Origin: Motacilla alba alba
Lineage: Eukaryota; Chordata; Aves; Passeriformes; Motacillidae
Length of the DNA stretch: 64,000 nucleotides
Assembly: GCF_015832195.1 (NCBI RefSeq)
Contig: NC_052018.1
Span: 27,122,115 to 27,186,114, forward strand
Direction: 5' to 3'
The notes under the pieces are model-generated. The model was not told where the DNA came from, did no database searches, and saw only the letters and a program-made list of their open reading frames with translations. Below, piece after piece: positions 40,926 to 50,542 of this stretch. Each line of letters starts with the position of its first letter. The stretch's first letter is position 1. A program made the translations under genes and the position numbers.

Positions 40926-41935
40926 TGAAGGGACATGATACTGATACTTTCTTATTCCCCTTAGTCTTGGGCTCTCCTTGGGTTTCCCTTTATACGTTTC
41001 CTTCTCCCAGGCTTCCAGAAGTAGCCTGGGAGTGGTGCCCAGACACCCCAGCCCCTCAAAACCCTATGCACACAGAGGGCTGTTGTGTTATGTTCTGTAA
41101 ATTCCAATAAGCTGTACGTTGTAATTTGAGTTGTCCCACTTTCCCCCTTTTTCTCTGGGTTATTGTGGTTCTACCCAGGTCGTCTCCTCCCTCCCGACTT
41201 CTGTTAATTTGCTGTCTCCTCCCCAGTTACCCTAGTTACACATGTATCCCTTGCTATGTTCCCTCCCCGGCAGCCTCTCCATCACCCCGCGACCCATCCT
41301 TTCCATCCAGAAATTTCTTCCTAGGGCATTGAGTGATTGGTTCAGGGTCCGGGGCCCCTCCCCAAGTTATTTCTCATAGGTCTCCAATGGTGTCATTCTT
41401 CCTTGTTCCACTCCCCCCTGGTGTTGGGTGGAGGGTTAGTTCTACCCAGGTCTCCACCTCCCTTTATAGGTTGCTGTCAGCTCTTCCCCAGGGTCTTCGA
41501 CTCTCGGGATCCCCTGGGTTTGTTTTCCTTACAATAGACCCAGTTGCACCCACAGTTGGAGTCCACTTCTTCATTTCTGCCTTTGCAGCCCGAAGTCCTG
41601 GAAAGGCTCGGAGCCTTAGGCGCCCTCTCTGCAAGGCGCAAAGCGGAGAGAGTGCTCCCCTGCTGTAGCTCGCGTGCCGGAGCTAGTTGAGGGCTGCCTG
41701 AATTGGACAACTGGACGCACGCGGCCGCAGAGGGCCATGGTTGGTCAGGCAGTGGCAGGTAGGGAGTGTCACCCCCTCTCCAGTGGGGCCACTGCAGAGC
41801 TGAAGCTGGAGCAGAGCAGGCAGCAGCCACTGGCCCCAGCACAGGGGTTAAACCAGCAACTGGATAGGCCATGGCAAGGCTGAGCCTTTGCAGTGCTGGA
41901 TCAGCGCACAGCTGGGGCATCCCCCGCTGAAGGCA
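40926..41935 (+). mobile_element. GC-rich, CpG-bearing LTR-like block
   Basis: This block is strikingly richer in G and C than its surroundings. It contains two CCCTTTATA motifs (40986-40994 and 41460-41468), each followed by a degenerate polyadenylation hexamer (AATAAG at 41106-41111 and AATAGA at 41533-41538), and a repeated 'tctacccaggt' (41170-41180 and 41441-41451) that suggests 271-bp-spaced repeats. A cluster of CpGs lies at about 41585-41735, including a GCGGCCGC site at 41721-41728. This is the arrangement expected of a retroviral LTR with promoter, R and U5 followed by leader sequence, but I did not find exact termini or viral genes. A CpG-island promoter unrelated to a retrovirus is the alternative. 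The 166-codon minus-strand ORF here has no recognisable domain. Confidence 0.45.
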
Positions 41936-42383
41936 GAAATATTTACTGAAATACAAAATGAAGAAATCAAGCCACACCTAAACACACAGCAGTAAAGAAT
42001 TAAGATTTAGTTGACAGTTGAATAGACTTACAAAAAAGGAAATAGAACAAGATAAACCTGAAACCGTGCAAGTAAGCCTATTAATTCATGTCTGAATATA
42101 GGAAATATCATAAGAAAATTAACATAGTTGTCAATATTTCCAGAGGAGGCAATGTCACATTGTCACACTATAGCCAGGCAAGTTGCAAATACCAATTCAA
42201 TATCTGTAACTTCTTAACTGACTTTAAGAACATAGCTGTACTATGTATTAAAGGCATAAAGAAAAAATGTTCTGTCACCACTTTAAAGCAATGTAAGTAT
42301 AGCTTTGTGTAAAAAAAATAATTCATATTTAATTCCAAATCACTCTATAACATGAATGTCTCTAGGATACACTAATATTAAAA

Positions 42384-42418
42384 TTATATTGTTATTATTA
42401 TTATTACTGTTATCATTA

Positions 42419-42449
<31 letters not shown>
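42384..42449. repeat. TTA/TAG trinucleotide microsatellite
   Basis: A short TTA run is followed by nine uninterrupted TAG units at 42417-42443 and then a decayed tatta gt end. A spurious minus-strand ORF arises through it. Confidence 0.95.
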
Positions 42450-42450
<1 letters not shown>

Positions 42451-42679
42451 TTTTTTGATTTTCTTCTCCATTAGGCATGTTTTATGTTGTATATAATGGT
42501 CTTTTTTAAAACGGAAGCATTTTATGCATTTTTTAGAGTCAAATGACAATAAAAGACAAAGTTTGCTGTTCAGCTAAAAATTCAAATTCTCTTTTTCTTC
42601 TTGGGACACAAGAAATCATATTTACTATGAGTAAAGCAATGTATTATTCTCATTACAGTTTAAATATTCTATCAGATAT

Positions 42680-42832
42680 GAGAACTGTTCTGTGCTTGGA
42701 GGTTTTCCAGACCCAACTGGACAAAGACTTGAGCATCCTAGTCTGACCCCATAGCTAAAACTGATTTCAGCAAGCAATTGGACTGGAGACCTCAGAAGGA
42801 CCCTTCCAACTTGATTTATTCTGATTCAAGAG
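42680..42832 (+). mobile_element. CR1 LINE 3' fragment, sense
   Basis: The order 'gcttggaggttttccagacc', 'caactggacaaagacttgag' and 'agacctcagaaggacccttc' then 'caacttgatttattctgatt' is a CR1 3' end. Confidence 0.78.
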
Positions 42833-43302
42833 TGAAATTTCCCCTGTACAGCTTGACCCCATAACCTAGTCAATGACAAAATGGATAGGATCAGAAGTAT
42901 GACGTGGGTGCAAGGAAGCAGATGAAAATGCAACTAGAATGTGATGATGGTATGTGAAAAATTACTTGTGACTAGAATGTATTTATTATATCCTTGTAAT
43001 TTTCTTACACTTTTTAATAAAAATCTGGTCAAATTCAACCTCTCCCACATAAATCCAAAAAAGATGCTATCATGGCCATATTTTTTTGGGAATAAGAAGC
43101 TTATCTTTATAGGAACTGTTTTAACATATAGCATGTTGTGTTCTGCAAAGTGAAACCATCTGTCAGCATTCGTTGCTTTAGATATTTGTTGCTGTGAGTG
43201 ACTGAAACATCCACAAATTCTTAAGTGATGAATTGCTTGTTTCTATCTTACTAGTTATATCTGATTAATTTGTTTCTTTCTTTCTTACTAGTTCCCAGTT
43301 TT

Positions 43303-43704
43303 TGTGGGTTAGGAACTATCTTCCCCAATTCAGTGCTGCCAATAGAACCATGCTGCCTCTTCCTCTCCCCGCCTCCAACTGGATGCACAAAAGGCAAAGT
43401 TTAAGAGTTGAGACAAGAAAAAATTACTGGAAACAGCAGTGAGATAAGGAAATTAACAGTAACAACAAGAAGATCAATTAAAAAAGAAACCATTTACATG
43501 GAAAGCCTATGAAAAGAAACAAATACCGGGCAGTTTTCCCCACCAGGTTTTCTTGACTGGAAGGACTCCCTCTCCCTGGAAGAGAGACTCCCTTTCCTCC
43601 TGCTCCCAACAATGACCTGAAGTAGTACAGAATTGCACCCCAGCTTAGTCACACCCTTTTCTAGCTACTACAAAAATTAACCCTGTCCTGGCTAAAACCA
43701 GTCA
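43303..43704 (-). mobile_element. Partial LTR-like element
   Basis: On the minus strand the element starts TGACTGGTTTTAGCCAGG and continues 'acagggttaatttttgtag', which resembles the start of common bird LTRs beginning TGTCCTGGTTTCAGCC. A purine-rich segment with 'gggagaggaagaggcagcatgg' split near 43360 follows. The far end is unclear, and no coding sequence is present. Confidence 0.5.
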
Positions 43705-44208
43705 AGAATTTTTCAGTACACAGTAAAACAAAATGCAGCATGAGAAACAGTTATTGAAATATTCTTGTATAATTTAAAATATTTTATTTTCCAAATACAA
43801 CAGTAATTCAAAATGAAAGATATAAAGTACATTTACAACTTACACAAAACTCAAAGAAATATCATGGAGTCACAGAAGAATAGACTGGCATTTTGATATG
43901 TAATGTTCCTTTGTGATGTCCTCACGTTAGAGCTGCTTAAATGTTCCTTTGTCTCAGTATTTGTGGCAGAGCAATTTGTGTAGAAATTGAGATTTCAATC
44001 CCCTGTGCCTTGGTAACTCTTACAAAATAGAGACTCCTTTAAAGCATGCACAATGACATTAATACATTTAAAGGTCCCTCCAAAGTTACGCTGGATGCAA
44101 AGTACAAAGACTCTCCTAGTTAGCAGTAATCATTAGGGAACAACTCTAACAGCTCTGGAGCTCTTAGGAGTGTATGTCACTTATCATGATTTTAGCATGG
44201 CTTTGGCA

Positions 44209-44252
44209 CTGTCTCCCACAATATTCCAGACTGTCTCCCACAATATTCCAGA
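44209..44252 (+). repeat. 22-bp tandem duplication
   Basis: Two identical 22-bp copies (44209-44230 and 44231-44252) lie head to tail; each begins ctgtctcccaca and ends attccaga. The second copy runs into the palindrome. Confidence 0.95.
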
Positions 44253-44299
44253 CTATAATGTCCTAACTTGTATACAAGTTAGGACATTATAGTCTGGAA
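44246..44299. repeat. Perfect 54-bp palindrome
   Basis: Positions 44246-44272 are the exact reverse complement of 44273-44299, with no spacer; the centre reads cttgta/tacaag. The next outward pair (44245 and 44300) does not match. It can fold as a 27-bp hairpin. Confidence 0.97.
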
Positions 44300-44439
44300 G
44301 GGTGGACAACTAGATTGGTAAAAGGTTGGTTGTGGGTAATTGATCATATTCTATCAGGAGGGCTGTTAAAAAAGGAGTATCCTCAACTCTACCACAAGGC
44401 TTAGAACCCTGAAAGCTTAAGTCTGATCTTTAGTCATAA

Positions 44440-44800
44440 AACCTGAAGAAAACCTTGCATGCTGCAGATTCTTCCATGTCTTTTGTCACGAGGTCCCCCA
44501 CTCCACTGAGAAATAGGTCCACTTTCTTATTGGCCTTCGTTTTACTCCCAATGTAAATATAAAATGCTTTCTTATGGCTTTGCACAATTTCTCTATTATC
44601 AGCTCTGGTTCAGCTTTTCCTTTCCTAATTTCAATTCTACACACTTGGGCAATGGCTTAATATTCCTCCTAAGTAGCCCATCCCTGCTCCTTTCACTGAA
44701 TGTGTGCTTCCTCTCTGCATCTGAGCTCAGTCAAGTGTTTCCTGTTCATCCTGTTGTCCATATCTTCTTGAACACTCTCTTCCATGAAAAAGGAGGAGCA
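44440..44800 (-). mobile_element. CR1 LINE fragment, antisense
   Basis: Contains 'gtcacgaggtcccccactcc', 'actgagaaataggtccac' and later 'tgtttcctgttcatcctgtt', the antisense order of the CR1 central region. It lies next to a sense-oriented CR1 piece, so two insertions or an inversion are involved. Confidence 0.68.
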
Positions 44801-46059
44801 GTGATGAAGCAAAGCTGCCACCAGACTACGACTTAACTGTTTAAAGTATGTTTAAGGCTCTACTTTATAGGCCATAAGTCACTTTGAGAGGAAAAAGAAT
44901 GTTTTTGTCCTGACCTTGGCTCCCAGGAGAGACAGCTATCAGTCTCGACGTGTCACTTCAAGCCAAATACTCAATGAGGTTACACCTTACTGTTCTAGGT
45001 TCTTTCTGGCCTAGGAAGTCTTTGCTGAGTAGTGTTCAAGCTCAACAAGTCCAGCAAAAGTGTCCCCTCCTTTCCTCACAAATCAGAATACAGCACAGAC
45101 ATTATAACACTTCTCAGGAAAATGCATAAAGCAAATTTGTGCCATTCTTATTGCGTGTTCACCAAACATAAAGTTTCTAACGTTCCTCAAACTTATGTAA
45201 ATACTGTAATATTAAAACTAAAAGACAGGCACCACAAAATCTACATTTAGTACAGAAATGCAGATCTTTCAGTCTGCATGTTGAATTTGTTCTCAGTGTT
45301 ACCAGTCAATTTTAACCTCTTTATATATAGGCTGCCTCTTGCTTTAATATCTCAAGGAGCATGCCATTAGATTCCTCCTATCTGACTAAATAAGTGGTCA
45401 CTTCAGTTAGTAGTGTAGTTACTCTTATTCCACTGGATATCAATACAAGAAATGCCACGAGGCTTGAGGAGTGCAGATGCAATCACTACAAGCTGACTGG
45501 CAGTACAAAGCAGTAAAAACAGCTGGGAAGGTTAAAAAGACAAAGTAAACTTTTAACTGATTAGATTTTGTGGGACTTTTTTGTTGAGTGAACCTGTTGT
45601 ATGAAAAGTGGAGCTGTTTCCATTGTCACATAGATAAGATGAACAGCAGGGTCTGAGGCTGATGATAAGGAAGATTGAGCCTCAAAACTGATGTTAAAGA
45701 TAAAATACAAGCTGAGTTATTTAGGCCAAGATTTTGACTTCATTTAATGTATAACTTAAGTACACACTTAGTCACTTCCAAATGTCAGTTTGTACTCATC
45801 TCATAGGAAAGATAAGAAAGAGAGATCTGTGCTTAACAGAATAACTATTTAAAGCTAAGGAATAATTACTGCTCTGCAGAAATGACTGAAATCAGTGACT
45901 TCATGGTACTTAGTCATCTTTTGGATGATAGCAAGTAATTGGCCATTTGAACGAAAATTTTGAATTTGTATAGCTCATTTTCACACACATTCTATTTTAG
46001 CTACTAAAATCTTATTTTTAATATTGACTGGAGGTGAGAAAGTGTTGATGGAGGAGCTG

Positions 46060-46765
46060 CAAGGCACCTTCTGTGAGAAGAGACCAGGGATTGCCTTATG
46101 ACAGACACAGTTTCCTTTTTTAGTTTCTAACCAATCCCCCTTGTTCTATCATTATGTGACATTTAAAAAGTCCCTTTGTAGCTTTCTTGCAGACCCCCTG
46201 TACACACTTGAAGGCTGCTATAAGGTCTCCATGGTGCCTTCTCTTCTCCAGGCTTAACAGCCCCAACCTTTTTTGGCCTGTCTCCACAGGAGAGGTGTTC
46301 CAATCCTCTCACCATTTTTTGTGACCATCCTCGGGACTGATTCCAAAGGGTCTGTGTTGTTTTTGTGCTGGGACACCTGAGCTAGACCCAGGTGGGGGTC
46401 CACAGGAGCAAAGCAGAGAGGAAAAATCAACTCCCTCAACCTGCTGGCCACATTGCTTTTGCTGCAGTCCACAATATGGGTGGCATTCTGGGCTGCAAGT
46501 GCACACTGCCACGGCATGTTGACCTGACTACCTTGTCAAACAACAGTTCCAGTTTGGGATTGTCCAGACCCACGTGCAAGACCTTGCACCTGGCCTTGTT
46601 GAGCTTCATGAGGTTCCCACAGCTCCATGTCTCTAGTGTGGCACAGGCCCTCTGGATGGCATCTCTTCCCTCCAAGTAAATCAGCTGAACCACACAGCTT
46701 GGTGTCATTGGCAAACTTACTGAGAGTGCATTCAATGTTACTTTCTATGTCACTGACCCATGATT
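46060..46765 (-). mobile_element. CR1 LINE, antisense, about 0.7 kb
   Basis: A long, fairly well preserved antisense CR1 copy with 'ctcttctccaggcttaacag', 'gctggccacattgcttttgc', 'ttctgggctgcaagtgcaca', 'accttgcacctggccttgtt' and 'cttggtgtcattggcaaact' in the expected order. Several short overlapping ORFs on both strands are relics. Confidence 0.92.
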
Positions 46766-48502
46766 TTTTTTTCATCTTTACTTTATTTTCTTATTCTGTT
46801 GATGAAAGGGACTGAAAGAACAGCAGGATGATCAGCTGGCAGCAGGAAAAAGTCAACCTAATGCATTTAAAAAAAAACAACCCTAACACTTTAGTCTCTC
46901 AAAGAAATCTTAATTTTTTTTTCTTAACCTCAAATAAAGAAAACCAGAAAGTAAAGTCTAAGGAATGATCAAGTCTTTCAATGAAGACAGTTACAATTTG
47001 GTAATCGTAGAATACTTTCAAATTAAATAATTAAAAATTAAAAAAGTTCTAGAGTAAAAAAATTTGTATTCTTATTAAATCCATTTTACAGCAGAGTTGG
47101 TGATCCAGACACCTAGGATTTATACTCGAATAAAAAAAAAAATTCACGCTGTCGTATGTCTTTAAAGGGGCCTGGTCTTTGAAAGAAAAGTTCTTCCTAC
47201 ATTACAGATAATTGGAATAAAAGAATCACAAAAAAACCTGGAATAAAACCCAACATCTTATCCTGGTTGATTAAATATGTTAGGGAAAAGCACTAAACTC
47301 AAACTGCTTTGTCAATAATGAAAAATCATAACAAAAGCACACCTGCAGATTTCTTGTTCCTTTTCAAATTAGAATCTCCTAAGTGCTCATGTGCAGGTGT
47401 CTCATCTTTTATAAATATAACAGGGCATTCTTGCAGAAACATGTACATAAAGTTTAATACAACTGTTTTAACATTTTTTAGCACTTACATCTACAGCACC
47501 ACTGCCTAATAAACAGAAGTTTCTGTGACACCCAAGAAGTACTACTTAGAAAACAGGGCATTTGAAGAAAATACTGCAGGTGGAGGTTTTAAAAGATTTA
47601 GGCAGGAAAATTATATAGATTTTTTCATTTTTTGCTGAAATGTCAAGGATAATTTTGAAGAACAGTGCACAATTGATATGCGGACTAAGATTTGTGATGA
47701 ATGGAAGAAGAATATACAGCTATATAGAAATTCCCAAAACTGTACTTGTTCTTTGTTCTGTGGAGAATTACATTCCCCTCAGTTCAGTGGATGCAAATTG
47801 CATCCTTTTTTATCTTGTACTTTATGTGGTGTTCATCACAGGCTGGAATAGATAGGAAAAAACATTTTATGCAGAAAAAAATGCAGAAATGATTCAACTT
47901 GAGGAAACAACTGTAAATATTTCTGCAGTCATATGATCCCATGTGTTTTCATGTCGCTTAAGATGGATCTATCAAAACACTGTGTATGAGCTAGCTCAGC
48001 AGCACATTAAGCATTTAAATAAAAGTCAACATCAATTTAGGGAAATTTTACTGCATCTCTACCCATTGAATATTTTGTCATGACTCTGTAAAAATGTAAA
48101 GATTAGCACTAAAGGCAATGGTGTCGATCAAACGGGTCAAAAAGTCAAGGTATTTCTATGGCTCTGTGCAAATTCAAATGACAACATAGCATTTTATTTG
48201 CAAAATTTACTCTGTATCTATGGTAATAGTTTTTTTCCTGGCTGAATTAAAAAGAATACACATTAATTTTCTTTATACTATGCAATAACTCATTTCAACT
48301 GAATGTATGGGTGATTAAAGACATTATAATTCAAGTCTTAATATAAAAAATCTTGAGCTACTTCAAAATAATTCAATAAAATTCTTTTTAAGTTAGTATT
48401 TATTTATCCTCCAATAAGGAGATTAATTATTGTTCTTGCTATAATATTAAAACCATGCAAAACCTGTGAATTAAGCTACTTGGCTGAAAGAGTAGATCAT
48501 AC

Positions 48503-48648
48503 CTGTGAATCCAGGCAGACAGAGACACTGATAGCCTCCAAGCCTGTTGATGCAGCTTCCTCCATGTAAACAAGGCAAAGTTTCACACTCATTTACGTCC
48601 ATCTCACACAGAGACCCATAGTATCCAGGTGCACAGTTACAAATGAAT
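48503..48648 (-). CDS. EYS: EYS internal exon D (end of EGF-5, most of EGF-6)
   Basis: A 146-bp exon, phase 2 in and phase 1 out. The donor is ACAG/gtatga. The acceptor is the rarer AAG type (ccttttctaaag), placed by the phase, the preceding pyrimidines and the expected Arg-Phe-x-Cys sequence. It encodes FICNCAPGYYGSLC, the end of EGF-5, then a calcium-type repeat from DVNECETLPCLHGGSC to CLCLPGFTG, lacking only the last cysteine, which the next exon supplies. The human counterpart of this repeat reads similarly at DGYNCLCAPGYTG. The adjacent upstream intron is only 565 bp, while the downstream intron is about 9.2 kb. Confidence 0.91.
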
Positions 48649-49213
48649 CTTTAGAAAAGGAAAAATCAGGTATGTCAATGGAAGTAACAATGGGATCTAT
48701 TGCAATACTTTAAAGCCATATGAATCTCCTGATGCCAAGCTGGTGTCCCTAATCCTCATCCATATTAAAATAATGAACAGAGTTTTCTCATTTCCATGTG
48801 TCTGAAGCAAAGAGGGTGATTCAAATTTTGTTAAATTAATAGAAAAATTTGGCACAGTAATTTTAACTGAGGATATAAGAAATGACTCAAGGGCTAATGA
48901 TCTTCTGGCACAAGTATCTGAATAACTTGTGAAGTGCTGTTGAACAAACACAGGGTTTGTACCAATCTAACAAGATTGATTATCTTCTATTTCAGTCTTT
49001 TTCCAAATTAAAAAAAAAAAAAGTAAGGAGGAAAAGGACAAATTGTGCAGAAGACATTTCCCCTTCTATCTTCTTAAGGTCACATAAGAAACAAAAAACT
49101 GAGCCAGTAACATTTGCTTACTCCATTTTAACTTATTGTATAGTGAAGGTTCCATCCAAACCCAGAGATAACATAAGGAAATCAGGAAAACTCGTCATTT
49201 AGTAGTAACTAAC
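48649..49213 (-). other. EYS: EYS intron between exons C and D
   Basis: A 565-bp phase-2 intron with an AAG-type acceptor at its 3' end. It carries an A-rich run near 49007-49022 on the plus strand, which lies well upstream of the acceptor on the minus strand. No repeat family is recognised. Confidence 0.85.
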
Positions 49214-49321
49214 CTGTTTATGAGATCCAGGCAAGTTCCATTGTTCTTGCATGGTCTTGATAAGCATTCATTAATCTCCACTTCACATAGAGTCCCAGTA
49301 AAGCCATGTTGGCATGAGCAC
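49214..49321 (-). CDS. EYS: EYS internal exon C (end of EGF-4, first half of EGF-5)
   Basis: A 108-bp exon with phase 2 at both ends, so it is symmetrical. The acceptor is ttttttctag and the donor AACAG/gttagt. It encodes the second half of EGF-4 ([12 protein letters not shown]) and the first half of EGF-5 ([16 protein letters not shown]...), ending at LDLINR. This agrees residue by residue with the style and order of the human EYS repeat that ends in a similar KNNGTC...LTNR stretch. Because it holds complementary halves of two repeats and has equal phases, leaving it out would keep frame and would fuse the exon B half-repeat to the exon D half-repeat. CLSRPC and CKNNGTC are candidate O-glucose and O-fucose sites. 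Confidence 0.91.
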
Positions 49322-50445
49322 CTAGAAAAAAGGATGTCACTACATTCCTTTTTAGGTCATTACAAAAATTCAGAAAAAATATGGCAGATGTTGAGAGGTA
49401 TTAATCAAATGGTACCAAAATCATGTTCGCTTTTTACTGGCAATTGCAAAAGGCAGTATTTTAACAAGCACCAACAAGCAGAGTGTCTGAAGCCCTTTGT
49501 TATCATTAGCTGAAGGCCACAGGCTTTGTGCTCACCCCACTGTGCAAGGGCTTACTTAGAACTTGCCTTGGCCTGAGCTGCTTTTCTCTTGTTTTGACAC
49601 CTGCCCTGCAGCCAGCTGACTGATGCCTCTCATGCTATAGCTTCAGCTCTGGAATAGCATCTATAGTGAGGGTGTGAGACACTGAAATGACCATGGTATT
49701 ACAGATAATAGCCTTTTGTGTTCCACTCCTGAAGGATGGGATGACGTCCAGAGGGATCCAGACAACCTTGAGAGGTGGGCCCTTAGGAATTACATGAGAT
49801 TTAACGAGACCAAGTGCGAGGTGCTGCAGCTGGGTCAAAGCAACCCTGATATCAACACAGGCTGGGGCATGAACAGATTGAGAGTAGCCCTGCTGAGAAG
49901 GACTTGGGGGTGCTGGTGAGTGAGAGGCTCCAAGAAGGCCTGAGACTGAAGATGAGAAAAAACCCATTGTGAACATCATAGTTCTCCTGACAAAGACTTC
50001 CAGATGCCAGTGACCTGCAGTAAGACTGCCAGTTCTCGAAGAAGAACAAGATCACTGATCACAGGATGCACACAGACATTGTGAGGGTAATCAAAGAGAC
50101 ATAATTGCAAGATTTCTCATATAGCAGCTATAACTATGTTCTTCATTAAATTTTTCCATTGGTTTCAACACTGTAAATGAACTAACAACAGCTCTGCTTT
50201 TTTAAATTAGATACTTGTGATTTTAATTAGTTCTACAATAAATTCTTGGGGTCATACTTAGGGTGTATCTGTATTACTTTTTGCACACAAGAAGATTTAG
50301 ACTATAATGTAACTGTCAAACACATTACAAACCCTGCCCCTCCTTCACTGAAGGCTAGCAAACATTAGACATTCAGAGTATGAAAGGAAAAGCTAGATGA
50401 TAAAAATCCAGGTATCATATCTGTCATTGAAGTAATTTTTCTGAC
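49322..50445 (-). other. EYS: EYS intron between exons B and C
   Basis: A 1124-bp phase-2 intron. About a third is a CR1 fragment on the opposite strand (49715-50090). A somewhat GC-richer stretch at 49510-49640 is not identified. Confidence 0.85.
49715..50090 (+). mobile_element. CR1 LINE fragment, sense
   Basis: Contains 'ggatccagacaaccttgaga', 'aagtgcgaggtgctgcagct' and 'gagaaggacttgggggtgct' in CR1 order. It lies in the intron between exons B and C, on the strand opposite to the gene. The end beyond about 49940 is diverged. Confidence 0.82.
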
Positions 50446-50542
50446 CTGTAGTGGTTGACCCCATCCACACAGAGACCTCCATTCTGGCATGGGTGGGAGA
50501 TGCACTCATCACTGTTAACTTCGCAGTAAGTGCCCTCAAATC
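50446..50542 (-). CDS. EYS: EYS internal exon B (end of EGF-3, first half of EGF-4)
   Basis: A 97-bp exon, phase 1 in and phase 2 out, with acceptor tttgtttcag and donor TACAG/gtcaga. Its first two bases complete a glycine codon begun by the upstream exon, giving GFEGTYC, the last part of EGF-3. It then opens a calcium-binding-type repeat ([16 protein letters not shown]) and stops at DGVNHYR, just before the fourth cysteine. The split between the first and second halves of an EGF repeat recurs in the neighbouring exons. The NSDE start and the VNHY stretch fit the calcium-binding EGF consensus (acidic or amide residues before cysteine 1, and an aromatic after cysteine 3). CISHPC fits the O-glucosylation motif. 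The exon is too short to stand out as an ORF and is supported by splice sites, phase and homology. Confidence 0.9.

Larger units (their letters stand above)
44190..44400 (+). mobile_element. CR1 LINE fragment carrying a rearranged palindrome
   Basis: The stretch begins 'tagcatggctttggcactgt' and 'ctcccacaatattcca', as in the CR1 reverse-transcriptase part, and ends with an equivalent of the later 'aaactggctggatgg' segment. A 22-bp tandem duplication and a 54-bp palindrome interrupt the normal order. Confidence 0.7.
39298..48502 (-). other. EYS: EYS intron between exons D and E
   Basis: A 9205-bp phase-1 intron. It holds a GC-rich LTR-like block (40.9-41.9 kb), a TAG trinucleotide array, a partial LTR (43.3-43.7 kb) and several CR1 pieces (42.7, 44.2-44.8 and 46.1-46.8 kb), one of which contains a 54-bp palindrome. 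The stretches 39298-40925, 44800-46060 and 46780-48502 show nothing beyond AT-rich unique-looking sequence. Confidence 0.85.

Noticed and set aside
41477..41977. Minus-strand ORF of 166 codons, the longest in the window
   Set aside because: It lies in the GC-rich LTR-like block, where stops are rarer by composition. It has no domain, no splice support and mixed low-complexity content.
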